A stretch of 64,000 nt of DNA from Camelus bactrianus. Taxonomy: Eukaryota; Chordata; Mammalia; Artiodactyla; Camelidae. How positions within the stretch are numbered: position 1 is the stretch's first letter; each line of letters begins with the position of its first letter. Shown piece by piece: positions 1 to 14,116 of the stretch. Location: NCBI RefSeq assembly GCF_048773025.1, contig NC_133546.1, positions 91,219,104-91,283,103 of the forward strand, in the 5' to 3' direction. The translations under genes were made by a program, and so were the position numbers. The notes beneath the pieces were generated by a model. It saw only the letters and a list, made by a program, of their open reading frames with translations. It searched no databases and was not told the origin of the DNA.

Positions 1-3000
1 TTGGAGTGAGTTCTACCCAATAAATATGTAATTTACAAAGTTTCTTTCACCATGATATTCTGTGTTCTGAATATGATACGTGCATCACGGATTCGACAAA
101 CATTTTTAATGAGTTGTGTACATGTGGATTACCAAACTTTCATCCACCAAACATGGCATATTTACACCTAGAAATGTTTCTCCTCTTTTGCAGATTTGTC
201 CTCATGCCCGTTGCAAATAACAGGCAGATTTCACAGGAAAATCCTCTTCGATCGTGTTCTATCCAATAGACATGAAATTTACAATGTTTCACTTACCATG
301 ACATTCCGTGTTCATAACACGCTACATGCATACTGGATTTATAAAACATTCATTACTGATTCGAGAGCATGTGGATTTCCGAAATTTAACCCACCATACA
401 AGGCATATTTACACCTAGAAATATTTACTCTGCTTTCACAGCTTTTTCCTAATTTCAGGTTTTAAAATCATGAAGTTTTCTCAGGAAAAAACCTCTTCAA
501 GCGAGTTCTATCCAGAGGAATTGTAATTTAAGCAGTTTCCCTCAAAGTGACTTTCCGTTTTCTGAACATGCTTCATGCATCACGGATTTGACAAACGTTA
601 ATTACTCAGTTGTGTGCATGTGGATGACAGAACTTTCATCCACCATATAAGTCATATATACACCTAGAAATATTTACTCTGATTTCACTACTTTTTCCTA
701 CCGTCTGTTTTGAAAATCATGATGTTTTTGCAGAAGTAATCTCTGCAAGCGAGTTCGACCCAGTAGAATTGTAATTTCAATAGTTACCCACAAAGTGACT
801 TTCCATGGTCCGAACATGCTAAATTCATCACGGATTTGACAAACATTCATTACTCAGTTGTGTGCATGTGGATTACAGAACTTTCATCCACCATACAAGG
901 CATAAATACACCTAGAAATATTTACTCTGATTTCACAGATTTTTCCTAACGTCAGTCTCGAAAATCATAAAGATTTCTCAGAAAAAATCTCTGCATGTGA
1001 GTTCTACCCATTAGAATTGCAATTTCAATTGTTTCCCACAAAGTGACTTTCCGTGGTCCGAACACACTGCATTCATCACGGATTTGACAAACATTCATTA
1101 GTCAGTTGTGTGCCTGTGATTTACGGAACTTTCATCCACCATATAATGCATATATACACCTTGAAAATATTATTCTGATTTTGAAGCTTTTTCCTAACTG
1201 CAGTTTAGAATATCAGGCAACTTTTGCAGGATAATTCTCTTGTAGAGTGTTCTACACAATAGACATGTAATTTACATAGATCCCCTCGCCGTGACATGCC
1301 GTGCTCCAAACATGCTACATGCACCGCAGTTCGACAAATATTAACTGCTGAGTTGTTAGCATGTGGATTAATGTACTTTCATCTACCATACAATGTATAT
1401 ATATACAGCTAGAAGCATGTACTCAGTATTTGCAGATATTTCTTAATGCCAGTTTCGAAAATAAGACCGTTTTCACAGAAAAATCCTCTTGGAGTGAGTT
1501 CTATCCAATAGACTTGTAATTTACATAGTTTCAGTTACCATGACATTCCGTGTTCCGAATACATTACATGCATCACAGATTCTACAACATTCTTTATTGA
1601 GTGTAAGCATGTGCTTTACAAACTTTCATCCACCACACAAGACATATTAGCACCTAGAAACATTAACTCTGAGTTCGCAGCAATTTCCTAATAGCAGTTT
1701 TGAAAATTAAGCATTTTTCTAAGGAAAAAAGTGTTGGAGCGATTTCTACCCACTAGGCATGTAATTTACATAGATTCCATTGCTGTGAAATTACGTCTTT
1801 CGAACACGCTACATGCATAACGGATTTGACAAATATTCACTACAAATGTGTTTGCTTGTGGATTACCGAACTTTCAACACAATAAAAGGCATAGTGACAC
1901 TTAGAATCATTTTCTCTGATTTCACAGAGATTTCCAATCGCCAGATTCCAAAATGCAGCAGATTTCACAGCAAAAAGCTCTTGGAGCAAGTTCTACCCAA
2001 GAGACATGTAATTTACATAGATTCACTCACCGTGAAACTCCGTGTTCTGAACACGCTACATGCATCTCAGATTCCACAAATATTCACTACAGAGTTATGA
2101 GCATATGTTTTACCGTACTTTCATCCACCATAGAAGGCATACTGACACTTACAAGCATTTTCTCATTTTTTGAAAGTTTTACCTAAAGCCAGTTTCAAAA
2201 ATGAGGCAGTTTTCACAGAAAAATATTCTTGGAGAGAGTTCTTCACAATAGACATGTAATTTACATAGATTCTCTCACCGTCAAAATCTGTGTTCTGACA
2301 AATTTGCATGCATCAAGGTTTCGACAAGTATTCACTACAGATTTGTTAGCATGTGCATTTCTGATCTTTCATCCACATACAAGTCATATTGACACTTAGA
2401 AGCATTTTCTCAGATTTCGAATATATTTCCTACTGCCAGTTTTGAAAGTGAGGCAGATTTTGCAGAAAAATGCTTTTGGAGTGAGTTCTACCCAATGGAC
2501 ATGAAATTTAAATGCTTCCACTCATCGAGAAATTCCGTGTTCCAAACATGCTATGTGCATCACGGATTCGACAAACACTCTTTAATGAGTTGTGAACATT
2601 AGTATTACCGAATTTTCATCCACCAAACAAGGCATATTTACACGTAGAAAGACTTTTTCAGATTTAGTAGATATCTCCTAATGTCAGTTTCTGAAATCAT
2701 GCAGTTTATGCAAAAGAATTCTCTTGGAGCGAGTTCTACTCAATAGACATGTAATTTACATTTTTTCCCTCAGTATGATATTCCGTGATCTGAACACGCA
2801 ACATGCATCACTGATTCGAAAAATAATCTTTAAGGAGTTGTGAGCATGAGGATTACCAAACTGTCATCTGCCATAAAAGGCATATTTACACCTAGAAACC
2901 GTTACTCTGAGTTCGCAGTGTTTTCCAAATGTCAGTTTTGAATGTGAGGTAGTTTTTGCAGAAAAATGCTCTTGGAGTGAGTTCTACACAATAGACATGT

Positions 3001-3467
3001 AATTTACATAGATTGGCTCACCGTGAAATTCCGTGTTCCGAGAAAGCTGCATGCATCACAGAATCGACACAAATTCACTACAGATTTGTTAGCATGTGGA
3101 TTACCGTACTTTCATCCACCATACAAGGCATAATGGCGCTTACAAGCATTTTCTCATTTTTTGAAAGTTTTTCCTAACGCCAGTTTCGAAAATGAGGCAG
3201 TTTTCACCGAAAAATTCTCTTGCAGAGAGTTCTACACAGTAGATATTTGATTTACATAGGTTCGATCACCGTCAAATTCTGTGTTCCGAGAAAGTTGCAT
3301 GCATAACAGTTTCGACAAATATTCACTACAGAATTTTTTAGCATGTGGATTACTGTACTTTCATCCACCATTAAAGTCATATTTGCCTTAGAAACATTTT
3401 CTCAGATTTCGAACTCTTTTCCTTATGCCAGTTTTGAAAATGAGGCAGATTTCACAGAAAAATACTT
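1..3467 (+). repeat. HOR unit 1 (14-mer, subtype alpha)
   Basis: Reference copy for this annotation; its start at TTGGAGTGAG is only the window edge. Subtype alpha markers: TTTGCTTGTG near 1850, CCTACTGCC near 2430, GAGTTGTGAAC near 2587, AAACCGTTAC near 2897, CAAATGTCAG near 2926. It also has GTAGATATTTG near 3240, a variant shared only with unit 4. Confidence 0.95.
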
Positions 3468-6400
3468 TTGGAGTGAGTTCTACCCAATAAATATGTAATT
3501 TACAAAGTTTCTTTCACCATGATATTCTGTGTTCTGAATATGATACGTGCATCACGGATTCGACAAACATTTTTAATGAGTTGTGTACATGTGGATTACC
3601 AAACTTTCATCCACCAAACATGGCATATTTACACCTAGAAATGTTTCTCCTCTTTTGCAGATTTGTCCTCATGCCCGTTGCAAATAACAGGCAGATTTCA
3701 CAGGAAAATCCTCTTCGATCGTGTTCTATCCAATAGACATGAAATTTACAATGTTTCACTTACCATGACATTCCGTGTTCATAACACGCTACATGCATAC
3801 TGGATTTATAAAACATTCATTACTGATTCGAGAGCATGTGGATTTCCGAAATTTAACCCACCATACAAGGCATATTTACACCTAGAAATATTTACTCTGC
3901 TTTCACAGCTTTTTCCTAATTTCAGGTTTTAAAATCATGAAGTTTTCTCAGGAAAAAACCTCTTCAAGCGAGTTCTATCCAGAGGAATTGTAATTTAAGC
4001 AGTTTCCCTCAAAGTGACTTTCCGTTTTCTGAACATGCTTCATGCATCACGGATTTGACAAACGTTAATTACTCAGTTGTGTGCATGTGGATGACAGAAC
4101 TTTCATCCACCATATAAGTCATATATACACCTAGAAATATTTACTCTGATTTCACTACTTTTTCCTACCGTCTGTTTTGAAAATCATGATGTTTTTGCAG
4201 AAGTAATCTCTGCAAGCGAGTTCGACCCAGTAGAATTGTAATTTCAATAGTTACCCACAAAGTGACTTTCCATGGTCCGAACATGCTAAATTCATCACGG
4301 ATTTGACAAACATTCATTACTCAGTTGTGTGCATGTGGATTACAGAACTTTCATCCACCATACAAGGCATAAATACACCTAGAAATATTTACTCTGATTT
4401 CACAGATTTTTCCTAACGTCAGTCTCGAAAATCATAAAGATTTCTCAGAAAAAATCTCTGCATGTGAGTTCTACCCATTAGAATTGCAATTTCAATTGTT
4501 TCCCACAAAGTGACTTTCCGTGGTCCGAACACACTGCATTCATCACGGATTTGACAAACATTCATTACTCAGTTGTGTGCATGTGGATTACAGAACTTTC
4601 ATCCACCATACAAGGCATAAATACACCTAGAAATATTTACTCTGATTTCACAGATTTTTCCTAACGTCAGTCTCGAAAATCATAAAGATTTCTCAGAAAA
4701 AATCTCTGCATGTGAGTTCTACCCATTAGAATTGCAATTTCAATTGTTTCCCACAAAGTGACTTTCCGTGGTCCGAACACACTGCATTCATCACGGATTT
4801 GACAAACATTCATTAGTCAGTTGTGTGCCTGTGATTTACGGAACTTTCATCCACCATATAATGCATATATACACCTTGAAAATATTATTCTGATTTTGAA
4901 GCTTTTTCCTAACTGCAGTTTAGAATATCAGGCAACTTTTGCAGGATAATTCTCTTGTAGAGTGTTCTACACAATAGACATGTAATTTACATAGATCCCC
5001 TCGCCGTGACATGCCGTGCTCCAAACATGCTACATGCACCGCAGTTCGACAAATATTAACTGCTGAGTTGTTAGCATGTGGATTAATGTACTTTCATCTA
5101 CCATACAATGTATATATATACAGCTAGAAGCATGTACTCAGTATTTGCAGATATTTCTTAATGCCAGTTTCGAAAATAAGACCGTTTTCACAGAAAAATC
5201 CTCTTGGAGTGAGTTCTATCCAATAGACTTGTAATTTACATAGTTTCAGTTACCATGACATTCCGTGTTCCGAATACATTACATGCATCACAGATTCTAC
5301 AACATTCTTTATTGAGTGTAAGCATGTGCTTTACAAACTTTCATCCACCACACAAGACATATTAGCACCTAGAAACATTAACTCTGAGTTCGCAGCAATT
5401 TCCTAATAGCAGTTTTGAAAATTAAGCATTTTTCTAAGGAAAAAAGTGTTGGAGCGATTTCTACCCACTAGGCATGTAATTTACATAGATTCCATTGCTG
5501 TGAAATTACGTCTTTCGAACACGCTACATGCATAACGGATTTGACAAATATTCACTACAAATGTGTTTGCTTGTGGATTACCGAACTTTCAACACAATAA
5601 AAGGCATAGTGACACTTAGAATCATTTTCTCTGATTTCACAGAGATTTCCAATCGCCAGATTCCAAAATGCAGCAGATTTCACAGCAAAAAGCTCTTGGA
5701 GCAAGTTCTACCCAAGAGACATGTAATTTACATAGATTCACTCACCGTGAAACTCCGTGTTCTGAACACGCTACATGCATCTCAGATTCCACAAATATTC
5801 ACTACAGAGTTATGAGCATATGTTTTACCGTACTTTCATCCACCATAGAAGGCATACTGACACTTACAAGCATTTTCTCATTTTTTGAAAGTTTTACCTA
5901 AAGCCAGTTTCAAAAATGAGGCAGTTTTCACAGAAAAATATTCTTGGAGAGAGTTCTTCACAATAGACATGTAATTTACATAGATTCTCTCACCGTCAAA
6001 ATCTGTGTTCTGACAAATTTGCATGCATCAAGGTTTCGACAAGTATTCACTACAGATTTGTTAGCATGTGCATTTCTGATCTTTCATCCACATACAAGTC
6101 ATATTGACACTTAGAAGCATTTTCTCAGATTTCGAATATATTTCCTACTGCCAGTTTTGAAAGTGAGGCAGATTTTGCAGAAAAATGCTTTTGGAGTGAG
6201 TTCTACCCAATGGACATGAAATTTAAATGCTTCCACTCATCGAGAAATTCCGTGTTCCAAACATGCTATGTGCATCACGGATTCGACAAACACTCTTTAA
6301 TGAGTTGTGAACATTAGTATTACCGAATTTTCATCCACCAAACAAGGCATATTTACACGTAGAAAGACTTTTTCAGATTTAGTAGATATCTCCTAATGTC

Positions 6401-7182
6401 AGTTTCTGAAATCATGCAGTTTATGCAAAAGAATTCTCTTGGAGCGAGTTCTACTCAATAGACATGTAATTTACATTTTTTCCCTCAGTATGATATTCCG
6501 TGATCTGAACACGCAACATGCATCACTGATTCGAAAAATAATCTTTAAGGAGTTGTGAGCATGAGGATTACCAAACTGTCATCTGCCATAAAAGGCATAT
6601 TTACACCTAGAAACCGTTACTCTGAGTTCGCAGTGTTTTCCAAATGTCAGTTTTGAATGTGAGGTAGTTTTTGCAGAAAAATGCTCTTGGAGTGAGTTCT
6701 ACACAATAGACATGTAATTTACATAGATTGGCTCACCGTGAAATTCCGTGTTCCGAGAAAGCTGCATGCATCACAGAATCGACACAAATTCACTACAGAT
6801 TTGTTAGCATGTGGATTACCGTACTTTCATCCACCATACAAGGCATAATGGCGCTTACAAGCATTTTCTCATTTTTTGAAAGTTTTTCCTAACGCCAGTT
6901 TCGAAAATGAGGCAGTTTTCACCGAAAAATTCTCTTGCAGAGAGTTCTACACAGTAGACATTTGATTTACATAGGTTCGATCACCGTCAAATTCTGTGTT
7001 CTGAGAAAGTTGCATGCATAACAGTTTCGACAAATATTCACTACAGAATTTTTTAGCATGTGGATTACTGTACTTTCATCCACCATTAAAGTCATATTTG
7101 CCTTAGAAACATTTTCTCAGATTTCGAACTCTTTTCCTTATGCCAGTTTTGAAAATGAGGCAGATTTCACAGAAAAATACTT
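3468..7182 (+). repeat. HOR unit 2 (15-mer, subtype alpha)
   Basis: 3715 bp, that is 3467 plus 248: one additional monomer sits between monomers 4 and 5. All other markers are alpha type. It has GTGTTCTGAGAAAG in monomer 14, shared with unit 3. Confidence 0.95.
4567..4814 (+). repeat. Extra hybrid monomer (m5/m4) in HOR unit 2
   Basis: The first half of monomer 5 (ACCCATTAGAATTGC) runs into the second half of monomer 4 (ACTCAGTTGTGTGCATGTGG), and then a complete monomer 5 follows. The switch lies in or next to GACAAACATTCATTA, a stretch identical in both parents. This is the signature of unequal crossing-over out of register by one monomer. An apparently identical insertion occurs in unit 13. 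Confidence 0.9.
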
Positions 7183-10100
7183 TTGGAGTGAGTTCTACCC
7201 AATAAATATGTAATTTACAAAGTTTCTTTCACCATGATATTCTGTGTTCTGAATATGATACGTGCATCACGGATTCGACAAACATTTTTAATGAGTTGTG
7301 TACATGTGGATTACCAAACTTTCATCCACCAAACATGGCATATTTACACCTAGAAATGTTTCTCCTCTTTTGCAGATTTGTCCTAATGCCCGTTGCAAAT
7401 AACAGGCAGATTTCACAGGAAAATCCTCTTCGATCGTGTTCTATCCAATAGACATGAAATTTACAATGTTTCACTTACCATGACATTCCGTGTTCATAAC
7501 ACGCTACATGCATACTGGATTTATAAAACATTCATTACTGATTCGAGAGCATGTGGATTTCCGAAATTTAACCCACCATACAAGGCATATTTACACCTAG
7601 AAATATTTACTCTGCTTTCACAGCTTTTTCCTAATTTCAGGTTTTAAAATCATGAAGTTTTCTCAGGAAAAAACCTCTTCAAGCGAGTTCTATCCAGAGG
7701 AATTGTAATTTAAGCAGTTTCCCTCAAAGTGACTTTCCGTTTTCTGAACATGCTTCATGCATCACGGATTTGACAAACGTTAATTACTCAGTTGTGTGCA
7801 TGTGGATGACAGAACTTTCATCCACCATATAAGTCATATATACACCTAGAAATATTTACTCTGATTTCACTACTTTTTCCTACCGTCTGTTTTGAAAATC
7901 ATGATGTTTTTGCAGAAGTAATCTCTGCAAGCGAGTTCGACCCAGTAGAATTGTAATTTCAATAGTTACCCACAAAGTGACTTTCCATGGTCCGAACATG
8001 CTAAATTCATCACGGATTTGACAAACATTCATTACTCAGTTGTGTGCATGTGGATTACAGAACTTTCATCCACCATACAAGGCATAAATACACCTAGAAA
8101 TATTTACTCTGATTTCACAGATTTTTCCTAACGTCAGTCTCGAAAATCATAAAGATTTCTCAGAAAAAATCTCTGCATGTGAGTTCTACCCATTAGAATT
8201 GCAATTTCAATTGTTTCCCACAAAGTGACTTTCCATGGTCCGAACACACTGCATTCATCACGGATTTGACAAACATTCATTAGTCAGTTGTGTGCCTGTG
8301 ATTTACGGAACTTTCATCCACCATATAATGCATATATACACCTTGAAAATATTATTCTGATTTTGAAGCTTTTTCCTAACTGCAGTTTAGAATATCAGGC
8401 AACTTTTGCAGGATAATTCTCTTGTAGAGTGTTCTACACAATAGACATGTAATTTACATAGATCCCCTCGCCGTGACATGCCGTGCTCCAAACATGCTAC
8501 ATGCACCGCAGTTCGACAAATATTAACTGCTGAGTTGTTAGCATGTGGATTAATGTACTTTCATCTACCATACAATGTATATATATACAGCTAGAAGCAT
8601 GTACTCAGTATTTGCAGATATTTCTTAATGCCAGTTTCGAAAATAAGACCGTTTTCACAGAAAAATCCTCTTGGAGTGAGTTCTATCCAATAGACTTGTA
8701 ATTTACATAGTTTCAGTTACCATGACATTCCGTGTTCCGAATACATTACATGCATCACAGATTCTACAACATTCTTTATTGAGTGTAAGCATGTGCTTTA
8801 CAAACTTTCATCCACCACACAAGACATATTAGCACCTAGAAACATTAACTCTGAGTTCGCAGCAATTTCCTAATAGCAGTTTTGAAAATTAAGCATTTTT
8901 CTAAGGAAAAAAGTGTTGGAGCGATTTCTACCCACTAGGCATGTAATTTACATAGATTCCATTGCTGTGAAATTACGTCTTTCGAACACGCTACATGCAT
9001 AACGGATTTGACAAATATTCACTACAAATGTGTTTGCATGTGGATTACCGAACTTTCAACACAATAAAAGGCATAGTGACACTTAGAATCATTTTCTCTG
9101 ATTTCACAGAGATTTCCAATCGCCAGATTCCAAAATGCAGCAGATTTCACAGCAAAAAGCTCTTGGAGCAAGTTCTACCCAAGAGACATGTAATTTACAT
9201 AGATTCACTCACCGTGAAACTCCGTGTTCTGAACACGCTACATGCATCTCAGATTCCACAAATATTCACTACAGAGTTATGAGCATATGTTTTACCGTAC
9301 TTTCATCCACCATAGAAGGCATACTGACACTTACAAGCATTTTCTCATTTTTTGAAAGTTTTACCTAAAGCCAGTTTCAAAAATGAGGCAGTTTTCACAG
9401 AAAAATATTCTTGGAGAGAGTTCTTCACAATAGACATGTAATTTACATAGATTCTCTCAACGTCAAAATCTGTGTTCTGACAAATTTGCATGCATCAAGG
9501 TTTCGACAAGTATTCACTACAGATTTGTTAGCATGTGCATTTCTGATCTTTCATCCACATACAAGTCATATTGACACTTAGAAGCATTTTCTCAGATTTC
9601 GAATATATTTCCTATTGCCAGTTTTGAAAGTGAGGCAGATTTTGCAGAAAAATGCTTTTGGAGTGAGTTCTACCCAATGGACATGAAATTTAAATGCTTC
9701 CACTCATCGAGAAATTCCGTGTTCCAAACATGCTATGTGCATCACGGATTCGACAAACACTCTTTAATGAGTCGTGAACATTAGTATTACCGAATTTTCA
9801 TCCACCAAACAAGGCATATTTACACGTAGAAAGACTTCTTCAGATTTAGTAGATATCTCCTAATGTCAGTTTCTGAAATCATGCAGTTTATGCAAAAGAA
9901 TTCTCTTGGAGCGAGTTCTACTCAATAGACATGTAATTTACATTTTTTCCCTCAGTATGATATTCCGTGATCTGAACACGCAACATGCATCACTGATTCG
10001 AAAAATAATCTTTAAGGAGTTGTGAGCATGAGGATTACCAAACTGTCATCTGCCATAAAAGGCATATTTACACCTAGAAACCATTACTCTGAGTTCGCAG

Positions 10101-10649
10101 TGTTTTCCAAATATCAGTTTTGAATGTGAGGTAGTTTTTGCAGAAAAATGCTCTTGGAGTGAGTTCTACACAATAGACATGTAATTTACATAGATTGGCT
10201 CACCGTGAAATTCCGTGTTCCGAGAAAGCTGCATGCATCACAGAATCGACACAAATTCACTACAGATTTGTTAGCATGTGGATTACCGTACTTTCATCCA
10301 CCATACAAGGCATAATGGCGCTTACAAGCATTTTCTCATTTTTTGAAAGTTTTTCCTAACGCCAGTTTCGAAAATGAGGCAGTTTTCACCGAAAAATTCT
10401 CTTGCAGAGAGTTCTACACAGTAGACATTTGATTTACATAGGTTCGATCACCGTCAAATTCTGTGTTCTGAGAAAGTTGCATGCATAACAGTTTCGACAA
10501 ATATTCACTACAGAATTTTTTAGCATGTGGATTACTGTACTTTCATCCACCATTAAAGTCATATTTGCCTTAGAAACATTTTCTCAGATTTCGAACTCTT
10601 TTCCTTATGCCAGTTTTGAAAATGAGGCAGATTTCACAGAAAAATACTT
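7183..10649 (+). repeat. HOR unit 3 (14-mer, mosaic of beta and gamma markers)
   Basis: TCCTAATGCC near 7384 (shared with units 6 and 9), TTTGCATGTG near 9034, CCTATTGCC near 9612, GAGTCGTGAAC and GACTTCTTCAG near 9770-9840 (beta-like). It then has CAAATATCAG near 10110 (gamma-like, as in units 5 and 12). The mix suggests conversion between subtypes. Confidence 0.93.
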
Positions 10650-13600
10650 TTGGAGTGAGTTCTACCCAATAAATATGTAATTTACAAAGTTTCTTTCACC
10701 ATGATATTCTGTGTTCTGAATATGATACGTGCATCACGGATTCGACAAACATTTTTAATGAGTTGTGTACATGTGGATTACCAAACTTTCATCCACCAAA
10801 CATGGCATATTTACACCTAGAAATGTTTCTCCTCTTTTGCAGATTTGTCCTCATGCCCGTTGCAAATAACAGGCAGATTTCACAGGAAAATCCTCTTCGA
10901 TCGTGTTCTATCCAATAGACATGAAATTTACAATGTTTCACTTACCATGACATTCCGTGTTCATAACACGCTACATGCATACTGGATTTATAAAACATTC
11001 ATTACTGATTCGAGAGCATGTGGATTTCCGAAATTTAACCCACCATACAAGGCATATTTACACCTAGAAATATTTACTCTGCTTTCACAGCTTTTTCCTA
11101 ATTTCAGGTTTTAAAATCATGAAGTTTTCTCAGGAAAAAACCTCTTCAAGCGAGTTCTATCCAGAGGAATTGTAATTTAAGCAGTTTCCCTCAAAGTGAC
11201 TTTCCGTTTTCTGAACATGCTTCATGCATCACGGATTTGACAAACGTTAATTACTCAGTTGTGTGCATGTGGATGACAGAACTTTCATCCACCATATAAG
11301 TCATATATACACCTAGAAATATTTACTCTGATTTCACTACTTTTTCCTACCGTCTGTTTTGAAAATCATGATGTTTTTGCAGAAGTAATCTCTGCAAGCG
11401 AGTTCGACCCAGTAGAATTGTAATTTCAATAGTTACCCACAAAGTGACTTTCCATGGTCCGAACATGCTAAATTCATCACGGATTTGACAAACATTCATT
11501 ACTCAGTTGTGTGCATGTGGATTACAGAACTTTCATCCACCATACAAGGCATAAATACACCTAGAAATATTTACTCTGATTTCACAGATTTTTCCTAACG
11601 TCAGTCTCGAAAATCATAAAGATTTCTCAGAAAAAATCTCTGCATGTGAGTTCTACCCATTAGAATTGCAATTTCAATTGTTTCCCACAAAGTGACTTTC
11701 CGTGGTCCGAACACACTGCATTCATCACGGATTTGACAAACATTCATTAGTCAGTTGTGTGCCTGTGATTTACGGAACTTTCATCCACCATATAATGCAT
11801 ATATACACCTTGAAAATATTATTCTGATTTTGAAGCTTTTTCCTAACTGCAGTTTAGAATATCAGGCAACTTTTGCAGGATAATTCTCTTGTAGAGTGTT
11901 CTACACAATAGACATGTAATTTACATAGATCCCCTCGCCGTGACATGCCGTGCTCCAAACATGCTACATGCACCGCAGTTCGACAAATATTAACTGCTGA
12001 GTTGTTAGCATGTGGATTAATGTACTTTCATCTACCATACAATGTATATATATACAGCTAGAAGCATGTACTCAGTATTTGCAGATATTTCTTAATGCCA
12101 GTTTCGAAAATAAGACCGTTTTCACAGAAAAATCCTCTTGGAGTGAGTTCTATCCAATAGACTTGTAATTTACATAGTTTCAGTTACCATGACATTCCGT
12201 GTTCCGAATACATTACATGCATCACAGATTCTACAACATTCTTTATTGAGTGTAAGCATGTGCTTTACAAACTTTCATCCACCACACAAGACATATTAGC
12301 ACCTAGAAACATTAACTCTGAGTTCGCAGCAATTTCCTAATAGCAGTTTTGAAAATTAAGCATTTTTCTAAGGAAAAAAGTGTTGGAGCGATTTCTACCC
12401 ACTAGGCATGTAATTTACATAGATTCCATTGCTGTGAAATTACGTCTTTCGAACACGCTACATGCATAACGGATTTGACAAATATTCACTACAAATGTGT
12501 TTGCTTGTGGATTACCGAACTTTCAACACAATAAAAGGCATAGTGACACTTAGAATCATTTTCTCTGATTTCACAGAGATTTCCAATCGCCAGATTCCAA
12601 AATGCAGCAGATTTCACAGCAAAAAGCTCTTGGAGCAAGTTCTACCCAAGAGACATGTAATTTACATAGATTCACTCACCGTGAAACTCCGTGTTCTGAA
12701 CACGCTACATGCATCTCAGATTCCACAAATATTCACTACAGAGTTATGAGCATATGTTTTACCGTACTTTCATCCACCATAGAAGGCATACTGACACTTA
12801 CAAGCATTTTCTCATTTTTTGAAAGTTTTACCTAAAGCCAGTTTCAAAAATGAGGCAGTTTTCACAGAAAAATATTCTTGGAGAGAGTTCTTCACAATAG
12901 ACATGTAATTTACATAGATTCTCTCACCGTCAAAATCTGTGTTCTGACAAATTTGCATGCATCAAGGTTTCGACAAGTATTCACTACAGATTTGTTAGCA
13001 TGTGCATTTCTGATCTTTCATCCACATACAAGTCATATTGACACTTAGAAGCATTTTCTCAGATTTCGAATATATTTCCTACTGCCAGTTTTGAAAGTGA
13101 GGCAGATTTTGCAGAAAAATGCTTTTGGAGTGAGTTCTACCCAATGGACATGAAATTTAAATGCTTCCACTCATCGAGAAATTCCGTGTTCCAAACATGC
13201 TATGTGCATCACGGATTCGACAAACACTCTTTAATGAGTTGTGAACATTAGTATTACCGAATTTTCATCCACCAAACAAGGCATATTTACACGTAGAAAG
13301 ACTTTTTCAGATTTAGTAGATATCTCCTAATGTCAGTTTCTGAAATCATGCAGTTTATGCAAAAGAATTCTCTTGGAGCGAGTTCTACTCAATAGACATG
13401 TAATTTACATTTTTTCCCTCAGTATGATATTCCGTGATCTGAACACGCAACATGCATCACTGATTCGAAAAATAATCTTTAAGGAGTTGTGAGCATGAGG
13501 ATTACCAAACTGTCATCTGCCATAAAAGGCATATTTACACCTAGAAACCGTTACTCTGAGTTCGCAGTGTTTTCCAAATGTCAGTTTTGAATGTGAGGTA

Positions 13601-14116
13601 GTTTTTGCAGAAAAATGCTCTTGGAGTGAGTTCTACACAATAGACATGTAATTTACATAGATTGGCTCACCGTGAAATTCCGTGTTCCGAGAAAGCTGCA
13701 TGCATCACAGAATCGACACAAATTCACTACAGATTTGTTAGCATGTGGATTACCGTACTTTCATCCACCATACAAGGCATAATGGCGCTTACAAGCATTT
13801 TCTCATTTTTTGAAAGTTTTTCCTAACGCCAGTTTCGAAAATGAGGCAGTTTTCACCGAAAAATTCTCTTGCAGAGAGTTCTACACAGTAGATATTTGAT
13901 TTACATAGGTTCGATCACCGTCAAATTCTGTGTTCCGAGAAAGTTGCATGCATAACAGTTTCGACAAATATTCACTACAGAATTTTTTAGCATGTGGATT
14001 ACTGTACTTTCATCCACCATTAAAGTCATATTTGCCTTAGAAACATTTTCTCAGATTTCGAACTCTTTTCCTTATGCCAGTTTTGAAAATGAGGCAGATT
14101 TCACAGAAAAATACTT
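10650..14116 (+). repeat. HOR unit 4 (14-mer, subtype alpha)
   Basis: Matches unit 1 at every marker checked, including GTAGATATTTG near 13889 and GTGTTCCGAGAAAG in monomer 14, so these two copies are probably recent duplicates three units apart. Confidence 0.94.

Noticed and set aside
196-465. Recurrent open frames of 89, 95 and 77 codons repeated once per HOR unit, apparently conserved a dozen times
   Set aside because: They recur because the DNA repeats, not because the protein is selected. A single C-to-A change in units 3, 6 and 9 already shortens one, a one-base loss in unit 5 breaks another, and the frames cross monomer boundaries. No motif or start context supports translation.
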